Notes: generated by a model not told the origin, from the letters alone. DNA of 64,000 bases from Uloborus plumipes (GCA_038373865.1 JAXGGA010003916.1:31446-95445), one strand, 5' to 3'; positions 1-13,200 are shown, numbered from the stretch's first letter. A program made the numbers and translations.

Positions 1-396
1 AAGAAATTTCATAAACCAAAAGCAGATGCTAAAAGATTACTGCACCATGGCAGCAAAATACTAATATTCCGCAAGGCTATTGATATTGATGAAACATAAC
101 ACGAAGCTGTAAATACTATTTTCAACAAGTAATAGCCAATTGCTAACAATTTCAAAGTTAAAACAATAAAGGATTCTTTTACAGGAAAGTAGTGACCGGT
201 TTTGGGCTATCCAGATCTTGGGATTCCGAAATTGGTACTGTAATTTGAAAACTAATACAGTAAAACCTCTCCAATACGGACACCTACGGAGACATAAACA
301 TTGTCTGTTTTAAACGGGTGTCCGCTTAAGGGAGGGACAAGAAAAGTGAATACAAAACTAGTTTCTAAATACTTTAATTATTACAGAGCAATTAAC

Positions 397-3300
397 AGGG
401 TTGCCACAGGAAAAATTCATTAAAAAAGTAGCAAAAGTAGCCAAAAACGTATAAAAAGTTGCAAAAAAGTAGTCCCAAATGAAAAAAGTTGCAAAAAAAA
501 GTAGCCCTCAAAATTGAAAAAGTTTCATATTCAAAAGTTTCAGTATTCATGATCAGATAAATGAAGTAAGAAATAAATAGTACAGCTAAAAATTTAACAT
601 TTGCAACAAGTCTTCATCTGTTCTGCTGAGGAATTTATACTGAATGTGCAATTACAATTTTTTTTTTGCCAAAACCTATTAAATAGGGAGTGCAGAAAAA
701 TTTATTGCAGAAAAAACACTTAATTTGTACAATTATTCAATAATGATAATTTTATTTTTTAATTGCAGTTTTAAAGTAAATACGAAAATAAAAACAGAAC
801 AGCAATAACAATTTTTTCAGTGAGAAACTATCAAAAGTATTTTTTTAATAGTTTTGAAAAATTTTGGAAGGGGTTTGAACCCTAAAAACCTACCCCTTCA
901 ATACGGCCCTAACTCCACATATTGATTCTGCAACATGAGATGGTGTGAGGGAGGATTTGAGCTGAAACTCTGAATTGGGGAAATAGAGCTCTTAATCATA
1001 ATGTTAACTAGTACTTCGTTTCTTGCAAAAAATCAGAAATATAATGCTAATATTACAAAACTTGACAGCATTGAAACAAAATCAGAGATTCAGTACTTTT
1101 TGTGGCAAGTGAATAATCATGCTTAAAATAATTGCGGAGTTTTTTTTCTTTAATTTTAAGTTTCACTAAAAATGAGAATCAATTTTATGTACTTATTTTT
1201 TTACAAAGCTTTGATGTATACTCAAAAAAAAAAAAAAAAAAACTCCCAAAAATTTTGCAAAAGGATTATCATTTCTCGCAAGGTAGAAGATCACACGAAC
1301 TTAAAAATTGCACATAAATGAGCTCTTTAAAATAAAGAAAAACTTTAAACAATACACCTCTTATACCCCTATTTAATTTTTATCACTTTGTATAATTTTC
1401 CTCTATTTAATCATAAATTCAGTGGTGCAAGTGCTGCGCCAATTGCGCCACGCTGTGCCAAATGAAGAATCTTGCGCCATCCTGCTCCCAAATACACTTT
1501 TTGATCGAAATTGCGCCTGACTGCGCCAAAACGGCCGTTTTTCTAACGAATATCGCGAAAAAGTGGCATAACTTCTGTTTTTGTTGACCGTACGTTATGA
1601 CGGTTGCTATGGTAATATTCTGAACACGTGCGTCACGAAAAATATTCTCCTTATCTGAAATTTCAATCCTTTTGCATCTTACAAAAATTTTGATATTTTT
1701 CACAATCCAAAATCATTTTGACATGTGCTACCCCAGCATAACTTATTTTATGTTTTATTTTAAGAAAAAAGTAGTTTATTTTAAGAAGCATGTCAACATC
1801 AAGCATTTACGTCGCGGACGAAGCTTCCTATGTTGAAGATTTCAATCCAAATGCATCTTGCAAACATTTTAAAATTTTTGACAATTAACCGTTATTTTGA
1901 CTATAGAAACCTTCCATTAGCTTATTTTAGCTTATATTTTGATAACAAATAATTTATATATTATATTTTTTTCTATTTATGTACCTATTAACTTTAGAAA
2001 GCTTGATTTTAATAAGCATTAGGTTATCCATTTCTTCATTTTTTGGAAAACAATTAAAACAATCAAGCACATAATGTTTCATTATGGCTGTGTACTGAAA
2101 GGCAGTATTTTGAAAAGTTGAATTTGTAAAATTATAATTTTAAAAGCTTAAAATAGAATTTTCCATGCTTCTAGCAGCAGTGCTCCCATTAGGTCATTAA
2201 AGGAAAGATAAAATTTTGATGTGTTGTACAAAATTCAAAGATACTTTATGACAGCACATAATTATCTCATTTTACTGTTCAGAAGTTCTAATGTCTTTAA
2301 GTTTTGTAACCAGCACAGATTTAAGGCATTAAAAGCCGAGAGATAAACAAAATAAATGTGAAGCAGTATACGACAGTCACACAAGAAGCTTAATCCAATT
2401 AAGAGTCATCAGATTCTTTATTAAATTTAGCAAACCAACGACTAAAGTCAGCTGTTAAGAACAATATCTTGTCTGAAATCGAGTTGCAACATATGGATGT
2501 TAGAAGATGCAGAGAAGTTATGAGAAAAAGAAAGAACAGTAGAACAAAAAGAAACTAAGTTAAACTTTTAAATTAAGGTTTTTCAATTTTTAGCCCACAA
2601 AATCAAATTTTGCACGATAAAACATAAAAAAAAACTTTTGTTTACTTTTCAAGCACAAAGGTAGTTTCTCAATTTTAAGTTAAAGCACATTGTTAACCAA
2701 AGAAAATCCAAATGTTATTGATAATTATGCAACTAAAAAACCAAAAAATGTCTAAATTTTTCATATGGTCGTGGAAGCTTTAAACCAAACGTTTGCATTT
2801 CATATTTGACCACCACGTATGTGCTCCTAGGTTATTCATGGATAGGATTCTTTTCTAAAAAATGAAAAAGGATTGGTAGTATAAATGTAATTGTAAAAAA
2901 ATGGATGAGTTTATTGTTTCAATTTGACTTTAAATGAATGTTCCAATTTCTATATCCTTGTCTCTGAAATTTGAGTTAAGTACAGTAAAACATTTTGCTG
3001 TTCACCTATTGAAACCACATCTAGTATTTTTAAACTATAACTGAAATTTAATAATAGATAATAATCAGTGCTTAGTTAAAATGCAAACATATTTCTGTAC
3101 CTCAATGCAAAAACAACCAATGTCAAAATTCGTCGAATTGAGATATTCAGGCTCAAAGATTTGAGTCTCCGTAGGTATGTGTTACATTTGGTGTCTTAGT
3201 TTCGCTCCACTGTTAAGGCGGTTTGTTTTAAAACATTGGTTGTTGTATATGACAGAGGATACCTTTCTGTCCCCATTACGATAAAAAACTAAAAACATCA

Positions 3301-4379
3301 AATTTTTGACATTGGTTGTTCTTGCATTAAGGTAGATTTAAATTACTATAAATGTATGTGTTTATCACAGTTACATAGTATCTTATTCGATTCACAATTC
3401 TGCCGCTCACAAACGGTATTTTCCCTGCTCCCGAAGATGCTCCCAAACCACATTTGGTCACTTGCACCCCTGTAAATTCTAAAAATATTATTCAGTGAGT
3501 TACTTCAAATTTCCCACATTTAAACTGGAAGCTAATGCAAAAACTACCCATTAAAAAATTAATAAAATTAAATAAAAAAGTAGATTAAGGTTTTACGTGA
3601 AAAAAAACTTATTGCAAGTAAAATATTTAACATTTAAAAGCTCATTTGCTAAATATTTAGTACACTTCCCACCAAAAAAGTAATTACAATCGATAAAAGA
3701 AGTCAAGGTTGAAAAAAGAAGAACTATGAATGTAATATGTAATATGCTTCAGTTAGCTTATATTAAAATAGCTGTCAAATTCTAAAATAATTGAAATTAC
3801 AAGATGTGCACAATTATTGAAATCTCTAAGTTCTTAAAAATAAATTTTTACTTAATCAGCTGTTTATTATTAAAATTCAGTTGAAGGAAAGTCTTAAATA
3901 AGTCAGTTCCTTTAAGCTACTAAACTTTGAGCCGATTTTTCCCCAATATATATCAAATAAATAGATCCACCCCCCTTCCTCAGTAGCTGTGGCTATTAAG
4001 CAAATCACTTTTTACCCAAAAGCTAAAGCAGCGAACAGGTTATTTCAAAATCTAAGCCCCTCCTTGATTGCTATTTAAAAAAATAATAGAGGATCTGTCC
4101 ATAATAAAAGGCAAAGGGGTGTTCTTTTTTTAGGTGACAAAGAAATAAGAATAAAAAATAATGGGTTTCAAATTAATAAATAAAATCAAATAGGGCGAAA
4201 AAAAAAATCACGATTTTCGAATGAAAACTTGCTTTGGAGAAAAAAAGAAGTCTCCAAAAAAGTAGCTCTAGTGAAAATAAGTTGCTTTTTAGCCTGTTTG
4301 TGCACAAAAAAGTCTCCAAAGTCGCCTAGAGCCGAAAAAAGTAGCAAAAAGTAGCATTTAAGTAGCCTGTGGCAACCCT
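397..4379. mobile_element. Nested hAT-like element with AGGGTTGCCACAGG ends
   Basis: Both ends carry the inverted motif AGGGTTGCCACAGG / CCTGTGGCAACCCT. Flanking 8-mers are CAATTAAC on the left and GAATTAAC on the right, a 7/8 match consistent with a hAT-type target duplication. Inside each end lie many subterminal copies of AAAAGTAGC or AAAAGTTGC, such as 424-512 on the left and 4241-4371 on the right; such arrays often serve as transposase binding sites. At 1655-1725 and 1833-1903 there is a diverged internal duplication. No long reading frame is present, so the element is non-autonomous or decayed. Superfamily is inferred from target size only. Confidence 0.62.
3101..3332. mobile_element. 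Short inverted-repeat MITE nested in the hAT-like element
   Basis: About 28 bp at 3101-3128 pair with 3305-3332: AATGCAAAAACAACCAATGT on the left against the complement of ACATTGGTTGTTCTTGCATT on the right, with one mismatch. A further ACATTGGTTGTTG copy lies at 3232-3246. No coding content. The family was not recognised. Confidence 0.6.
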
Positions 4380-5848
4380 GAATTAACTACACATATTAAA
4401 AGAAATTATTCCCTGATCAAGACCTTTATTTTTGTAATTGCAGAAAAATAATAAAATGGAATAAGCTTTAGCTACAGGTTCAAAAGTGACAAAATAATTT
4501 AAAATATGTTTCTACATAAACATACCTATGTTCAAATGACGTCAAAAAAGAAAAGAAGCGACTTCTTCTTCTCCTTCACTTTCGAGTTTTCTTATGTTCT
4601 ATGCCTTCAACTATCTCCTCCATTTCTAAGGAATTAATCTCACATCCAACATCTGCCATCAATGTCAGCAAATTCATTGCCAATAAAAGCGTTTTCACCT
4701 CTGAGGAGTATTAACTTTGTTAATTTATTAATGGGTTCTTCCTCATTTTCGATTTTTTCTCTCAAAGTCAAAGCTTTTCGAGGCCTTTTTTCTACGTGAT
4801 ACGAATAGAGGACACAAGATGCAACAGGGTCAAACAAAGTACCTCTTCCCCAAAATTCTATAAATGAAATTAAATCCTTCCAAGGAGCTTCACTTCTTCT
4901 AACTGGCAATAATCCCCAATTCTTTCCATTCACAAGCTTAATCTATAGCATTCTTTTTCACTTCAAAAGAAACCCTGTTGCTGGAATTAAGTACGCATCA
5001 CTTTTCAACAATTAACCCCATTCATCGGGAACTGAAAAAGTACAGCTGAAAAAGTAGAGGTTTTAATACGACTTAGGCAAAATCATGTTCTCAACCTCTA
5101 TTGTGAACATTGAAGAGCACATGGCGGCAGGACCCTATGATCTATACTCCTGATAAGGTGGACAGTTGATTACTCTAGGTAGAAGATCAAAACATTTAAC
5201 CAGTTTACCGAGTGGAGTCATTCTATGACCAACAGCTGTATTTCTTAGAATCCGATTTATCCCCAAGAGCCCAAAATGTATTCCACGCTTAACAATAGAT
5301 TCAACATTCGCTTTCCACCTCAGCAGACTTTTTCCTGTCAAGTTCTGAAATGGTAGTGGATTTTTGTAGTTACGGTTTGTTGTGGAAGAAGGTGTTACTA
5401 ATTCCCCTTTGTGGTTGCCTGCGGTTGTGTTTAACAATCTCTGTGTTGGAAGTGAACTGAATCAAGTATTTTCAATGGATCTCTTATCTTTTTTTTCTCT
5501 CCCAACAAAAACTAGACAGATTTCTTCGAAATTGTCCGTCAGTGTCTGTTTTAATAAGTAAAGAAAGAGCCTTTTTGCAAGATCAGCTGTGTCCGTGTCC
5601 GGTTAAGTGAGTGTCCGCTTTAATGAGGGGATTCTTAATGGTTTAACCCTAGAAAAAGGATGGCAAAAAAATAAACTGTCCGTAATGAGGGGTGTTCACT
5701 TTGAAGGGGTGTCCGTTAAGCGAGGTTTCACTGTACACGTAAAAACTGAAAATAAAGCCAAGAATTATGTTAAAACTTCTTTTGTCCCTTAAAAAGCTCT
5801 AAGCCACACATACATTATCACAATATCCAGCATTACAGCATAAATACC

Positions 5849-6105
5849 TCATCTGTTGGAACGCATAAATTGCACATAATGTTTTGAAGCATGTCTACGC
5901 ATTGTTGATTTTTGAGCAAAACATTTTCCACAATATTCACATTCATGAGGTCGCTCGCCTGTATGAGTGAGCAAATGATCACGCAAACGTCCTTTTGCTG
6001 TAGTGGTGTATGAACAATATGGACATTGAACAAATTTCTTTATCCCTCTCTGTTTCATTTCTTGGGAAAAAAGTTCATTAACATCGATTGACTGGATCAA
6101 ATTGC
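5849..6105 (-). CDS. C2H2 zinc-finger terminal exon, two fingers (minus strand)
   Basis: On the minus strand a TTTTAG acceptor (6107-6106) precedes an open frame that begins with two carried bases and ends at TGA (5851-5849). About 84 residues are encoded. Finger 1 is CPYC...HLLTH and finger 2 is CEYC...HASKH, joined by the classical TGERP linker, so both Zn sites (C-x2-C, H-x3-H) are complete. The exon has no convincing start codon of its own and must be spliced to an upstream exon, which I could not identify. Its layout and intron phase match the two plus-strand exons at 17200 and 25619. DNA binding is inferred from family knowledge; the target is unknown. Confidence 0.8.
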
Positions 6106-6407
6106 CTAAAATGTCAAGGCATTAAAATATGTCAATTTGTTGTGCAAAAAAAAGTTACATATATACTTTAACACAATACAATACAAATAATAATATTATG
6201 ATGAAAAAACAAAATATAAATCCTACATGAGCTAAAAAAATTGACTGAAGACGCAAGAAAAGCTCTTTTTTACTTAATTCAATTTTGTATAAGGTCATTT
6301 GAAACTCTTGGTCGACTTATACATTCTGATAGTAGCAAAAGAATTAAGAAACAAATAAAAGATTATGTGAAGCACAATTACATAATTTAAGTAAGCAGTA
6401 ATTTATA

Positions 6408-6735
6408 CAGTGAAAGTCAGGTAACTTGATACGCGGATAACTCCAATAACTCGGTTATACCACCTGATTGACCAGAAGCTTTTATCTCTATTTTAAAATC
6501 ATGAAATTATTCCTAATAAAAATTGTCCCATTTATTTCATGTACTTTTCAAAAAAGCAAGAAAAACATATTTATTGGAATCAATTTTTCTAATGTGACTG
6601 GTAAGCCCATTGGTAAATAAGAGATCCAAGAAACATTTCGAGAGTTTAAATTAATGAACCTTGATAAGTTGACACCCACCTAACTCAGCATATTTTCATG
6701 TTTACTTGGGATGTTGATTTATGGACGTTCCACTG
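6408..6735. mobile_element. Tigger-like MITE, TA-CAGTGAAAG...
   Basis: It starts CAGTGAAAGTC after TA and ends GACGTTCCACTG before TA. Only the outer 10-15 bp are clearly inverted, but the TA flanks and the CAGTG ends match the pogo/Tigger pattern. It is 328 bp with no coding capacity. Confidence 0.5.
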
Positions 6736-6770
6736 TATTGCAACTAAATGTTTTTAAGTTTTTCAAAATA

Positions 6771-6945
6771 CAGTCCACGCTCGTTATAACGACCGCTCGT
6801 TATAACGACCACACGTTATAAAGACCATCCTAATATAACGACCGATGAGAAAACCCCCAACTGTATCCCAGTATACTCTATGTTCTACCTCTTATAGCGA
6901 CCACTCGTTATAAAGACCGTTTTCTGTAGGATGGAGACGGTCAAG
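6771..6945. mobile_element. Solo Tigger-like end with CGTTATAACGACC repeats
   Basis: After a TA the sequence CAGTCCACGCTCGTTATAAC begins, followed by several degenerate tandem copies of CGTTATAACGACC up to about 6925. No matching right end was found nearby, so this is a single terminus or a truncated copy. Confidence 0.45.
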
Positions 6946-7526
6946 CATCCATCGACAGTATTACATTTTTTTACGCTCTTATGGATAGCTTACATATCAC
7001 CAAAAGTTGGATTAGAATGGCCCAAGCAGCCCAATATTTACAATATCAATTTAATAAATGAGGATAAACTTCAAAACATTTTAACATAGGCCAGTAATGA
7101 AACTTCTTATTTTTAAACATTAATTTTTTTTATAATTTTAAGTTACACTGTATTTGCTTTCGGAATTATAAGACCCTCTTAAACTATGGCCTGGATATTT
7201 GCTGTAAATTTTTGTATAACATAGAATTTTAATGAAACAAATAGTGACCCATCTTAATGAAGTCATACTAGTACTGTTAATATTGATTATAGTCTAAAAC
7301 TAACCAACATGTTTTATCAAGGAGTAAAGAATATTCCTGCATTTATACTCAAAACTAAATTTTGTTTAAGAAAAATGCATTCTTCTGAAAATAATTTAAG
7401 AGTCTAATAGATTAAAAGAAACAAAATCTTTTAATAAGAAATTCAATTCTAAAAGAAAATATTGATCCATTTTAAACTCATTAATACTCGTGATTCAGAA
7501 ATTAAAATAATCAAAAACAATTTTTA

Positions 7527-7678
7527 TAATTCTGTACCTCAGAACCAGACTAACGTAAGTCCATTTTCGTCATTTTTCGGTAGAGGGGAAAACGAGTATC
7601 GAATACATCGTTTTTCCCCTCTACTGAAAAATGACGAAAATGGACTTACGTTAGTCTGGTTCTGAGCTACAGAATTAA
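7527..7678. repeat. Near-perfect 152-bp palindrome (foldback hairpin)
   Basis: The arms 7527-7594 and 7611-7678 are inverted copies with very few mismatches, separated by a short centre near 7595-7610. The outer part is TAATTCTGTA...TACAGAATTA, with the inner motif AGAACCAGACTAACGTAAGT. Transcribed, either strand would fold into a long hairpin. It has the form of a small foldback MITE. The open frame crossing it (7462-7665) is a by-product. Confidence 0.9.
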
Positions 7679-8350
7679 GTATAGTAGTATGGAAAAAAAT
7701 ACTCTTTACTACAGACAGAATTTTACAATCTAAATCAGTACGTTAAACTAGCTTAAATAAGAATGACAAAATATAATACGAAAGACCACAAAAACTTGAA
7801 TAAAACTTTTGAAACTTTAAACATTTAAATTTATTGAAAATTAAATGTTACTGAAATAACCATAAAATTTTTTGACATAAAACAATTTTCATGCAGTTTC
7901 ATTGCTGCTATTATAAGCTATCACAATACGAAATACATAGGAATTTCAACAAAATATGAAGAATATTTAAAGAAACATGCAGTCATTATACTATTTTCTT
8001 CAGTTAGCTTTATATATTACTTCAATAGAAACACTAGCATTTTAAAATGAGCTTTACAGATCTTTTTAAAATATACTTCATCAATGTGGATAGTTTCTGT
8101 TCTAAACACTTTTTTAAAGTTGAATAGATGTATATTTGATTCATTAAAAATTGCACCTAGGTTGTTTATTGTGACACCTGAAAGCTTATACTATGCATCA
8201 CTATGGCGTCTAGTTTTAAATTCTAATTTCTAACACTGCTTTATGCATAAACACATACTACTCTTTCGATATTAAAAATAACTTTAAACAATTTGTTAAA
8301 GAACTGATTAACCAAATATTTCATGATTTCTTAATTCTTTTAATTTAAAG

Positions 8351-8652
8351 CAGGAGTCTCCAACTTACAACCAGCAGGCCACATCTGGCCCGCGGGTAGA
8401 TTACAAACTGAAAAAGAAATTTTTTTTCAAGGTGATAATATATTTCATTTTAAGTATTTATTAAAAAAAACAAAACGAAGAAAATTTCAAAAACTACCGC
8501 TGAGTGCTAAGTGGAAAAAAAAAAAAATATATATATATATAGGCACATTTGGGGACAACGCTGAACATTCTGAAATAACGATGGATTGTTGGCTTGCCAA
8601 ACCTTCAAAAATTTGCAATTTGGCCTTGAGTAAAATAGGTTGGAGACCCCTG
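8351..8652. mobile_element. hAT MITE, CAGGAGTCTCCAACTT ends
   Basis: The left end CAGGAGTCTCCAACTT pairs with the right end AGGTTGGAGACCCCTG. Flanking 8-mers are ATTTAAAG (8343-8350) and ATCTAAAG (8653-8660), 7/8 identical. The internal text GGCCACATCTGGCCCGCGGG is shared in part with the fragment at 47498. It is 302 bp and non-coding. Confidence 0.72.
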
Positions 8653-8842
8653 ATCTAAAGTACTAAGCCTATTTAATTAGAAATTGAAGCATTTGAAACT
8701 AATTTATGGTAAATACTCTATTTGAGTAATAGTTAAATGTTAATACATTAACAAAATGTAAAACCGAAAATATCAAATTAAAATTTTAAGCTTTCATTTA
8801 CAATGTTCCTAGTTAACAAAATTTGAACATAAGAGAGAATTA

Positions 8843-9087
8843 TTAACCCCTTGACATACAATAAGTCTGACTAGTCATGGATCTAATGGGCAATTGTAGA
8901 GTTTGACGAGAATGACTTGCAAAGCACTTTTGTTATTAATATTCATTATCAATGGTAAACCAATTAATAAAAATCCAAAAATAAAATGTATTCTTTCTCA
9001 GCTTCACATAACTGTTCAGTTGAGTAAAATTAAATGGTATTCTTTGGTTATATCAAGTTCCATTTAATTTGTATGTCAAGGGGTTAA
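8843..9087. mobile_element. piggyBac-like MITE with TTAA target sites
   Basis: TTAACCCCTTGACATACA at the left is an exact inverted copy of TGTATGTCAAGGGGTTAA at the right. TTAA target duplications followed by CCC-initial terminal repeats are the signature of piggyBac elements. The body of 237 bp is non-coding. Confidence 0.72.
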
Positions 9088-9902
9088 TGTGTTAGAGCTC
9101 TATTACACAAAAAGCAAAGTACTACTAGTAAGAGACAAATGAAAATGTCGTAGTTAATTAAAAGAAAAAAAAAACACTCATAACACTAAGAGAAAAGAAA
9201 GACACAATGTAAGTAATAAACATAAATATACAAGGAATAGAGTAATTAATAGGGAGAAATAGTAATACACACATTTGGATTTGCATTAAATATGAAATTT
9301 CACAAGACTATAGTGCATATTACTAGAAATTTTAACTTGAACATTGCACATTTTAACTTTGAATTCTCGTTTTCATATGATCAATTCTGGATTGACTCTT
9401 AAACATACCAAGATATTTATTACCTGATTGGATTATTCAATATTCATGTTTTATTTGTGAAATTTCCAATTTGACCAGTTTGTAAGATGATCAAGAGCCT
9501 ATTGAAAGGAAGTCTTTTTTTTCCATTTTGATCAACATTTCTTAAGCTAAATACATTGTGCACACATATTGTACATACATAAAATTATCATAATTTACAT
9601 GAAACTTCAAGAAGGAGTTTTTGCCTCCAGAGGGTAAATTGTAGACTGAATTTTAACAAGTGATCCAAACCGAGAACATAGCATAAAAAGATAATAACAA
9701 TTGTGGTTTTCATAAACTAACAGTAAAACATTTTAAAACATAATTGAGGAAAATAAATGTCAAATTTAATCTTTTGGGCATAGCTTTAAAAAAAAAAAAA
9801 AAAAAAATCTGCTTCTTGAAAATAAAAAAAAATTATCTGAAGATTTATTGTAAAAAATCAGATTATAATTTACATGAAATGTTTTAGCGCTTTCCTTTCA
9901 AG

Positions 9903-10223
9903 CAGGGCCTGTCATTTATGGGGGTAAGGAAGAAGCAACTGTCCCGTGGCTTTACAAAATCTAAGCATTGTGGTTTTTTCTATACAATATTACTCAAGTA
10001 CACTCTTTGGTCTTTCCTGGTAAAATTTTGAATGAAGGGCTGATTTTAAGAAAGAACTGTAGAATCGCTAAACTTATTCGGACCTACATGACTGTCAAAA
10101 CTTGAGTTATTGCTCCCCCCCCCCCCTCCTACCGAGGGTATCGGCCAAAGAGTCTTGGAAAATTTTCAGAAATGGCACATCGGCCAAAAAGTTTGGAGCC
10201 CCCTGCCCTTAATGATGGACCTG
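9903..10223. mobile_element. Possible hAT-like MITE
   Basis: CAGGGCCTGTCATTTATGGG at the left resembles the complement of the right end, which reads CCCTTAATGATGGACCTG. The flanking 8-mers do not match, so the boundaries are uncertain. A run of 12-13 C lies at about 10114-10126. Confidence 0.35.
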
Positions 10224-13200
10224 ATTGATCCTTTACACCTGCTCAAAAATATTGAGACAAGCCTCCAGAACTGTCAATTAAAATATAGACACATTTGGGT
10301 ATTCAAAAGTAAAGTTTAAATTGAGGAAGAAGCTTCCCTCACAAGAAAAATAATTCTATTTTTGACATGATTTCAAAGCGTAAAGCATCCGTTTTGAACA
10401 TCAAACACAAGAATGTTTTTTACCCAATACTTAAAACAAAATAATCAATACGAGTAAATGGCGACAATTTATCAAAAAGTTGCAATGCAATATCAACTTG
10501 AGCAGAAAGAGGATTCTTTACCAGCAATGTTCAAATCTTCTCGGAAGACGACAAAAATTAAAAGACCGGTTCTCTTTCATCTGACAGCAGTTAAAACATT
10601 AAATCCACGAACATACAATTGATTCAACTAAGACCATTTACTGAAACCTGCATTAAATTTAGAACATAAAAAGCATTAAACGAAGCATATTTTGTGAACG
10701 TTAACAGAACAGATTTACAAAACAAGTAAAGCAAACGATAGGGATTCAGGTTTGATATATGAATAGGTATTCATTGGAACAATAAAAACATTACTCTGCT
10801 AAATGGAATTGTATCAAAAGAATACGTGTTATGTAATATTAATGAAGCGAAGCATCAAAAATAACAGTAAATTAAAGAAAAACATGAAATTATATCACCA
10901 ATAGACAAAAGTTTTCAAACTGTCAAGTCTGCAAATTCGATACTGTTCGATGCCAGCCAAAAAAACATATTTCACTTCTGATTCTAGATTATGTCTTATC
11001 GAATAAAAAAGTAACTCAATCTAGATACGAATCAACTAAATTAATATGTATGTATATCCATAGTAATTTTAACGTGCGAGTGAATTCATTTTATAGGCTA
11101 AATATCTTAAATAAGTAAAAACTAAATAAATAAATTTAATCCAATTTGCAAAACGGCAACAAGAGTTTCGCGTGCCTAAAATTAACCTCGCGCGTTTGTG
11201 TTTATGATTTTGTTATTGTTTTGTAATAAGATGGGATTGTATTTCTCTTTAATTTGAGAAGCTAAAAGGAGAACTACTGGTGAAATTTTTAATGCTGATT
11301 ATCTTATACAAGATACTCTAAATGATAAAATTTACTTCTCATTTTATCTGTAGTACATGCATTTGTTTTCATTAAAAATTCAAATCTTTCAGTTTTGGCC
11401 TGTTTGTTTTGACACTTCGTGTGATGTTCCTAAACTGTATTTACATTATTTCTTGCTGTGTTGTTCCAAAAAATTAGCATAAATTCAACTTAAAGTAATT
11501 TGTCTGCTGGAAAAATTTTGCATTTCGTTTTTGTTCTTAATATTTTTCATTTGACAAGAAATATGTTTATTTTTTAAAAATGATAATGTAGGAAAAAAAA
11601 AATATGTGCGAAAATTAATTTCCAAAGCTGCTGATTTTTAATTCATTTTTGATGAACATATATTTTTTATTTGTAGATTGAAATTCCTGTTTATTAGTAT
11701 TTGAAAAATTTGAGTAACTGGGCTACACTTCAAAAACACGGTAAAAAAAACTACATTTGTTGAAACTAGGAAGTTGTGAAACTTGTCATTTCAAGAAAAT
11801 GCTGCAACAATAAAGTAGTGTTGAATTAATATAATTCATAATTTTATTTATTTCGATAAATACCTGGGCATTTGGATCATATTATGAAGTATACAATCAT
11901 TACAAAATATATCATAAGATGTTATGAAAGAAGCATATAATTTACCAATGTATCAAAAAAAAAAAAAATTGAATTGCTTGATATACCATGATTCATTTTT
12001 TCAATAATGTTATCATGATGAAAAATTGTTCTATTGTTAGGTGCCCGCATTCATTTGTCCTTTGCAAAGATAATTACCTAACCCCCTCTGATGAGGTTTT
12101 CACCTTATTGCAATTACGAGGGACTCCTAAAGATTTCCAAAAAGGCACATGAAAAATATTTTACTTGCCTCTGCTTATCTTTAAGGGCGCTAAAGTGCAA
12201 TAATATGGCTATGGTACCTAAACCTGTAAATTTCCCATTCTTACACTAAAATGTTATGTAGTTGATTGCAAAACTTTGCCAATGTTACCATTGTTTGCCA
12301 TTGTTGAAATGTTACTAAATTACTACGGCACTTTAATCTGTTTTGAAACCAACACTGATATGGCTGAAAAAAGATGTTGAAGACTCCCTTTTAGTCCTCC
12401 CAAATGCAACTGTATAAGAAAAGTGCACAAGTAGACCCTACTTAAGACTTTACATGTAAAATTTTAACCTTCTACAGATTCTTTGCAAATTAGGCTAATC
12501 CTAGTCAATTATTATTTGTGTTATTAATTTATTTTTTAAACTTACTTTTTGCAGTTTTTAGATACATGTTGAAATTGTGTTTTTCCAAGCATTCTTTTGA
12601 ATTATAAGTTAAAAATGAATGCTTTGGAACTAAACGTATCACAATAGATAATTTATTTTTCTTTTTATCATTACTATTTATTATTTTTTTTCTTATGAAG
12701 TGTTTAAAAATGCTCTGTTTTTTGGAAAAGAAAATTACTGGTCACTAAGCTGTTTTATATTTTATTGCTTAAAAATACAGATATTATTTGGTTTACTAAG
12801 CTAAGGATCATTATGAACACATCTGTTTATAAGTACATAATTCTACTTACTATTAAAACAAATCCTTTAATTAGTCTGTTAAAGTAGTCTTGGAAGACTT
12901 GAAACCTTTCTGAAAATACAGTCATCCACTTCTTTATTTGTGTGACATTTCCAATAAGAAAAATCTTTTCTGGATACTACAAGATAAATGTACATATTGT
13001 TGAGGATAATGGACAAAATTTTCTTTAAAATAGAAAACTTATACGCTTTAAAAATAAAATTTTTCTCTTCAAATGTTACAAAATGTTTTTCAGCTCAAAA
13101 ATCAGTTACAGTATCTATAAAGTGAAATGCGTAATTTTTGCACAATGTATAGGAATTGGAATTTCTCATTCAAAATACTTATCATTAATCTGTCATGTGA

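Larger units (their letters stand above)
258..5733. mobile_element. pogo/Tigger-type DNA transposon, split by nested insertions
   Basis: The left end begins CAGTAAAACCTC after TA (256-257), and the right end closes with GAGGTTTCACTG before TA (5734-5735). The ends are imperfect inverted repeats of about 26 bp that share the ACGGACACC block. The TA duplication and CAGT...ACTG ends suit the pogo/Tigger branch of Tc1/mariner. Removing the nested element at 397-4379 leaves about 1.5 kb. The right part (4380-5733) has further copies of the GTGTCCG motif near 5587-5615 and 5690-5712. I found no recognisable transposase, so this is probably a non-autonomous or decayed copy. Confidence 0.72.

Noticed and set aside
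4640..5437. Minus-strand frames of 97 and 100 codons in the Tigger-type element
   Set aside because: Not alignable to CENP-B/Tigger transposase domains beyond a short RPRKALTLREKI stretch; order and context do not support a gene.
7462..7665. 67-codon frame
   Set aside because: It crosses the perfect hairpin; its two halves mirror each other and no start or domain supports it.
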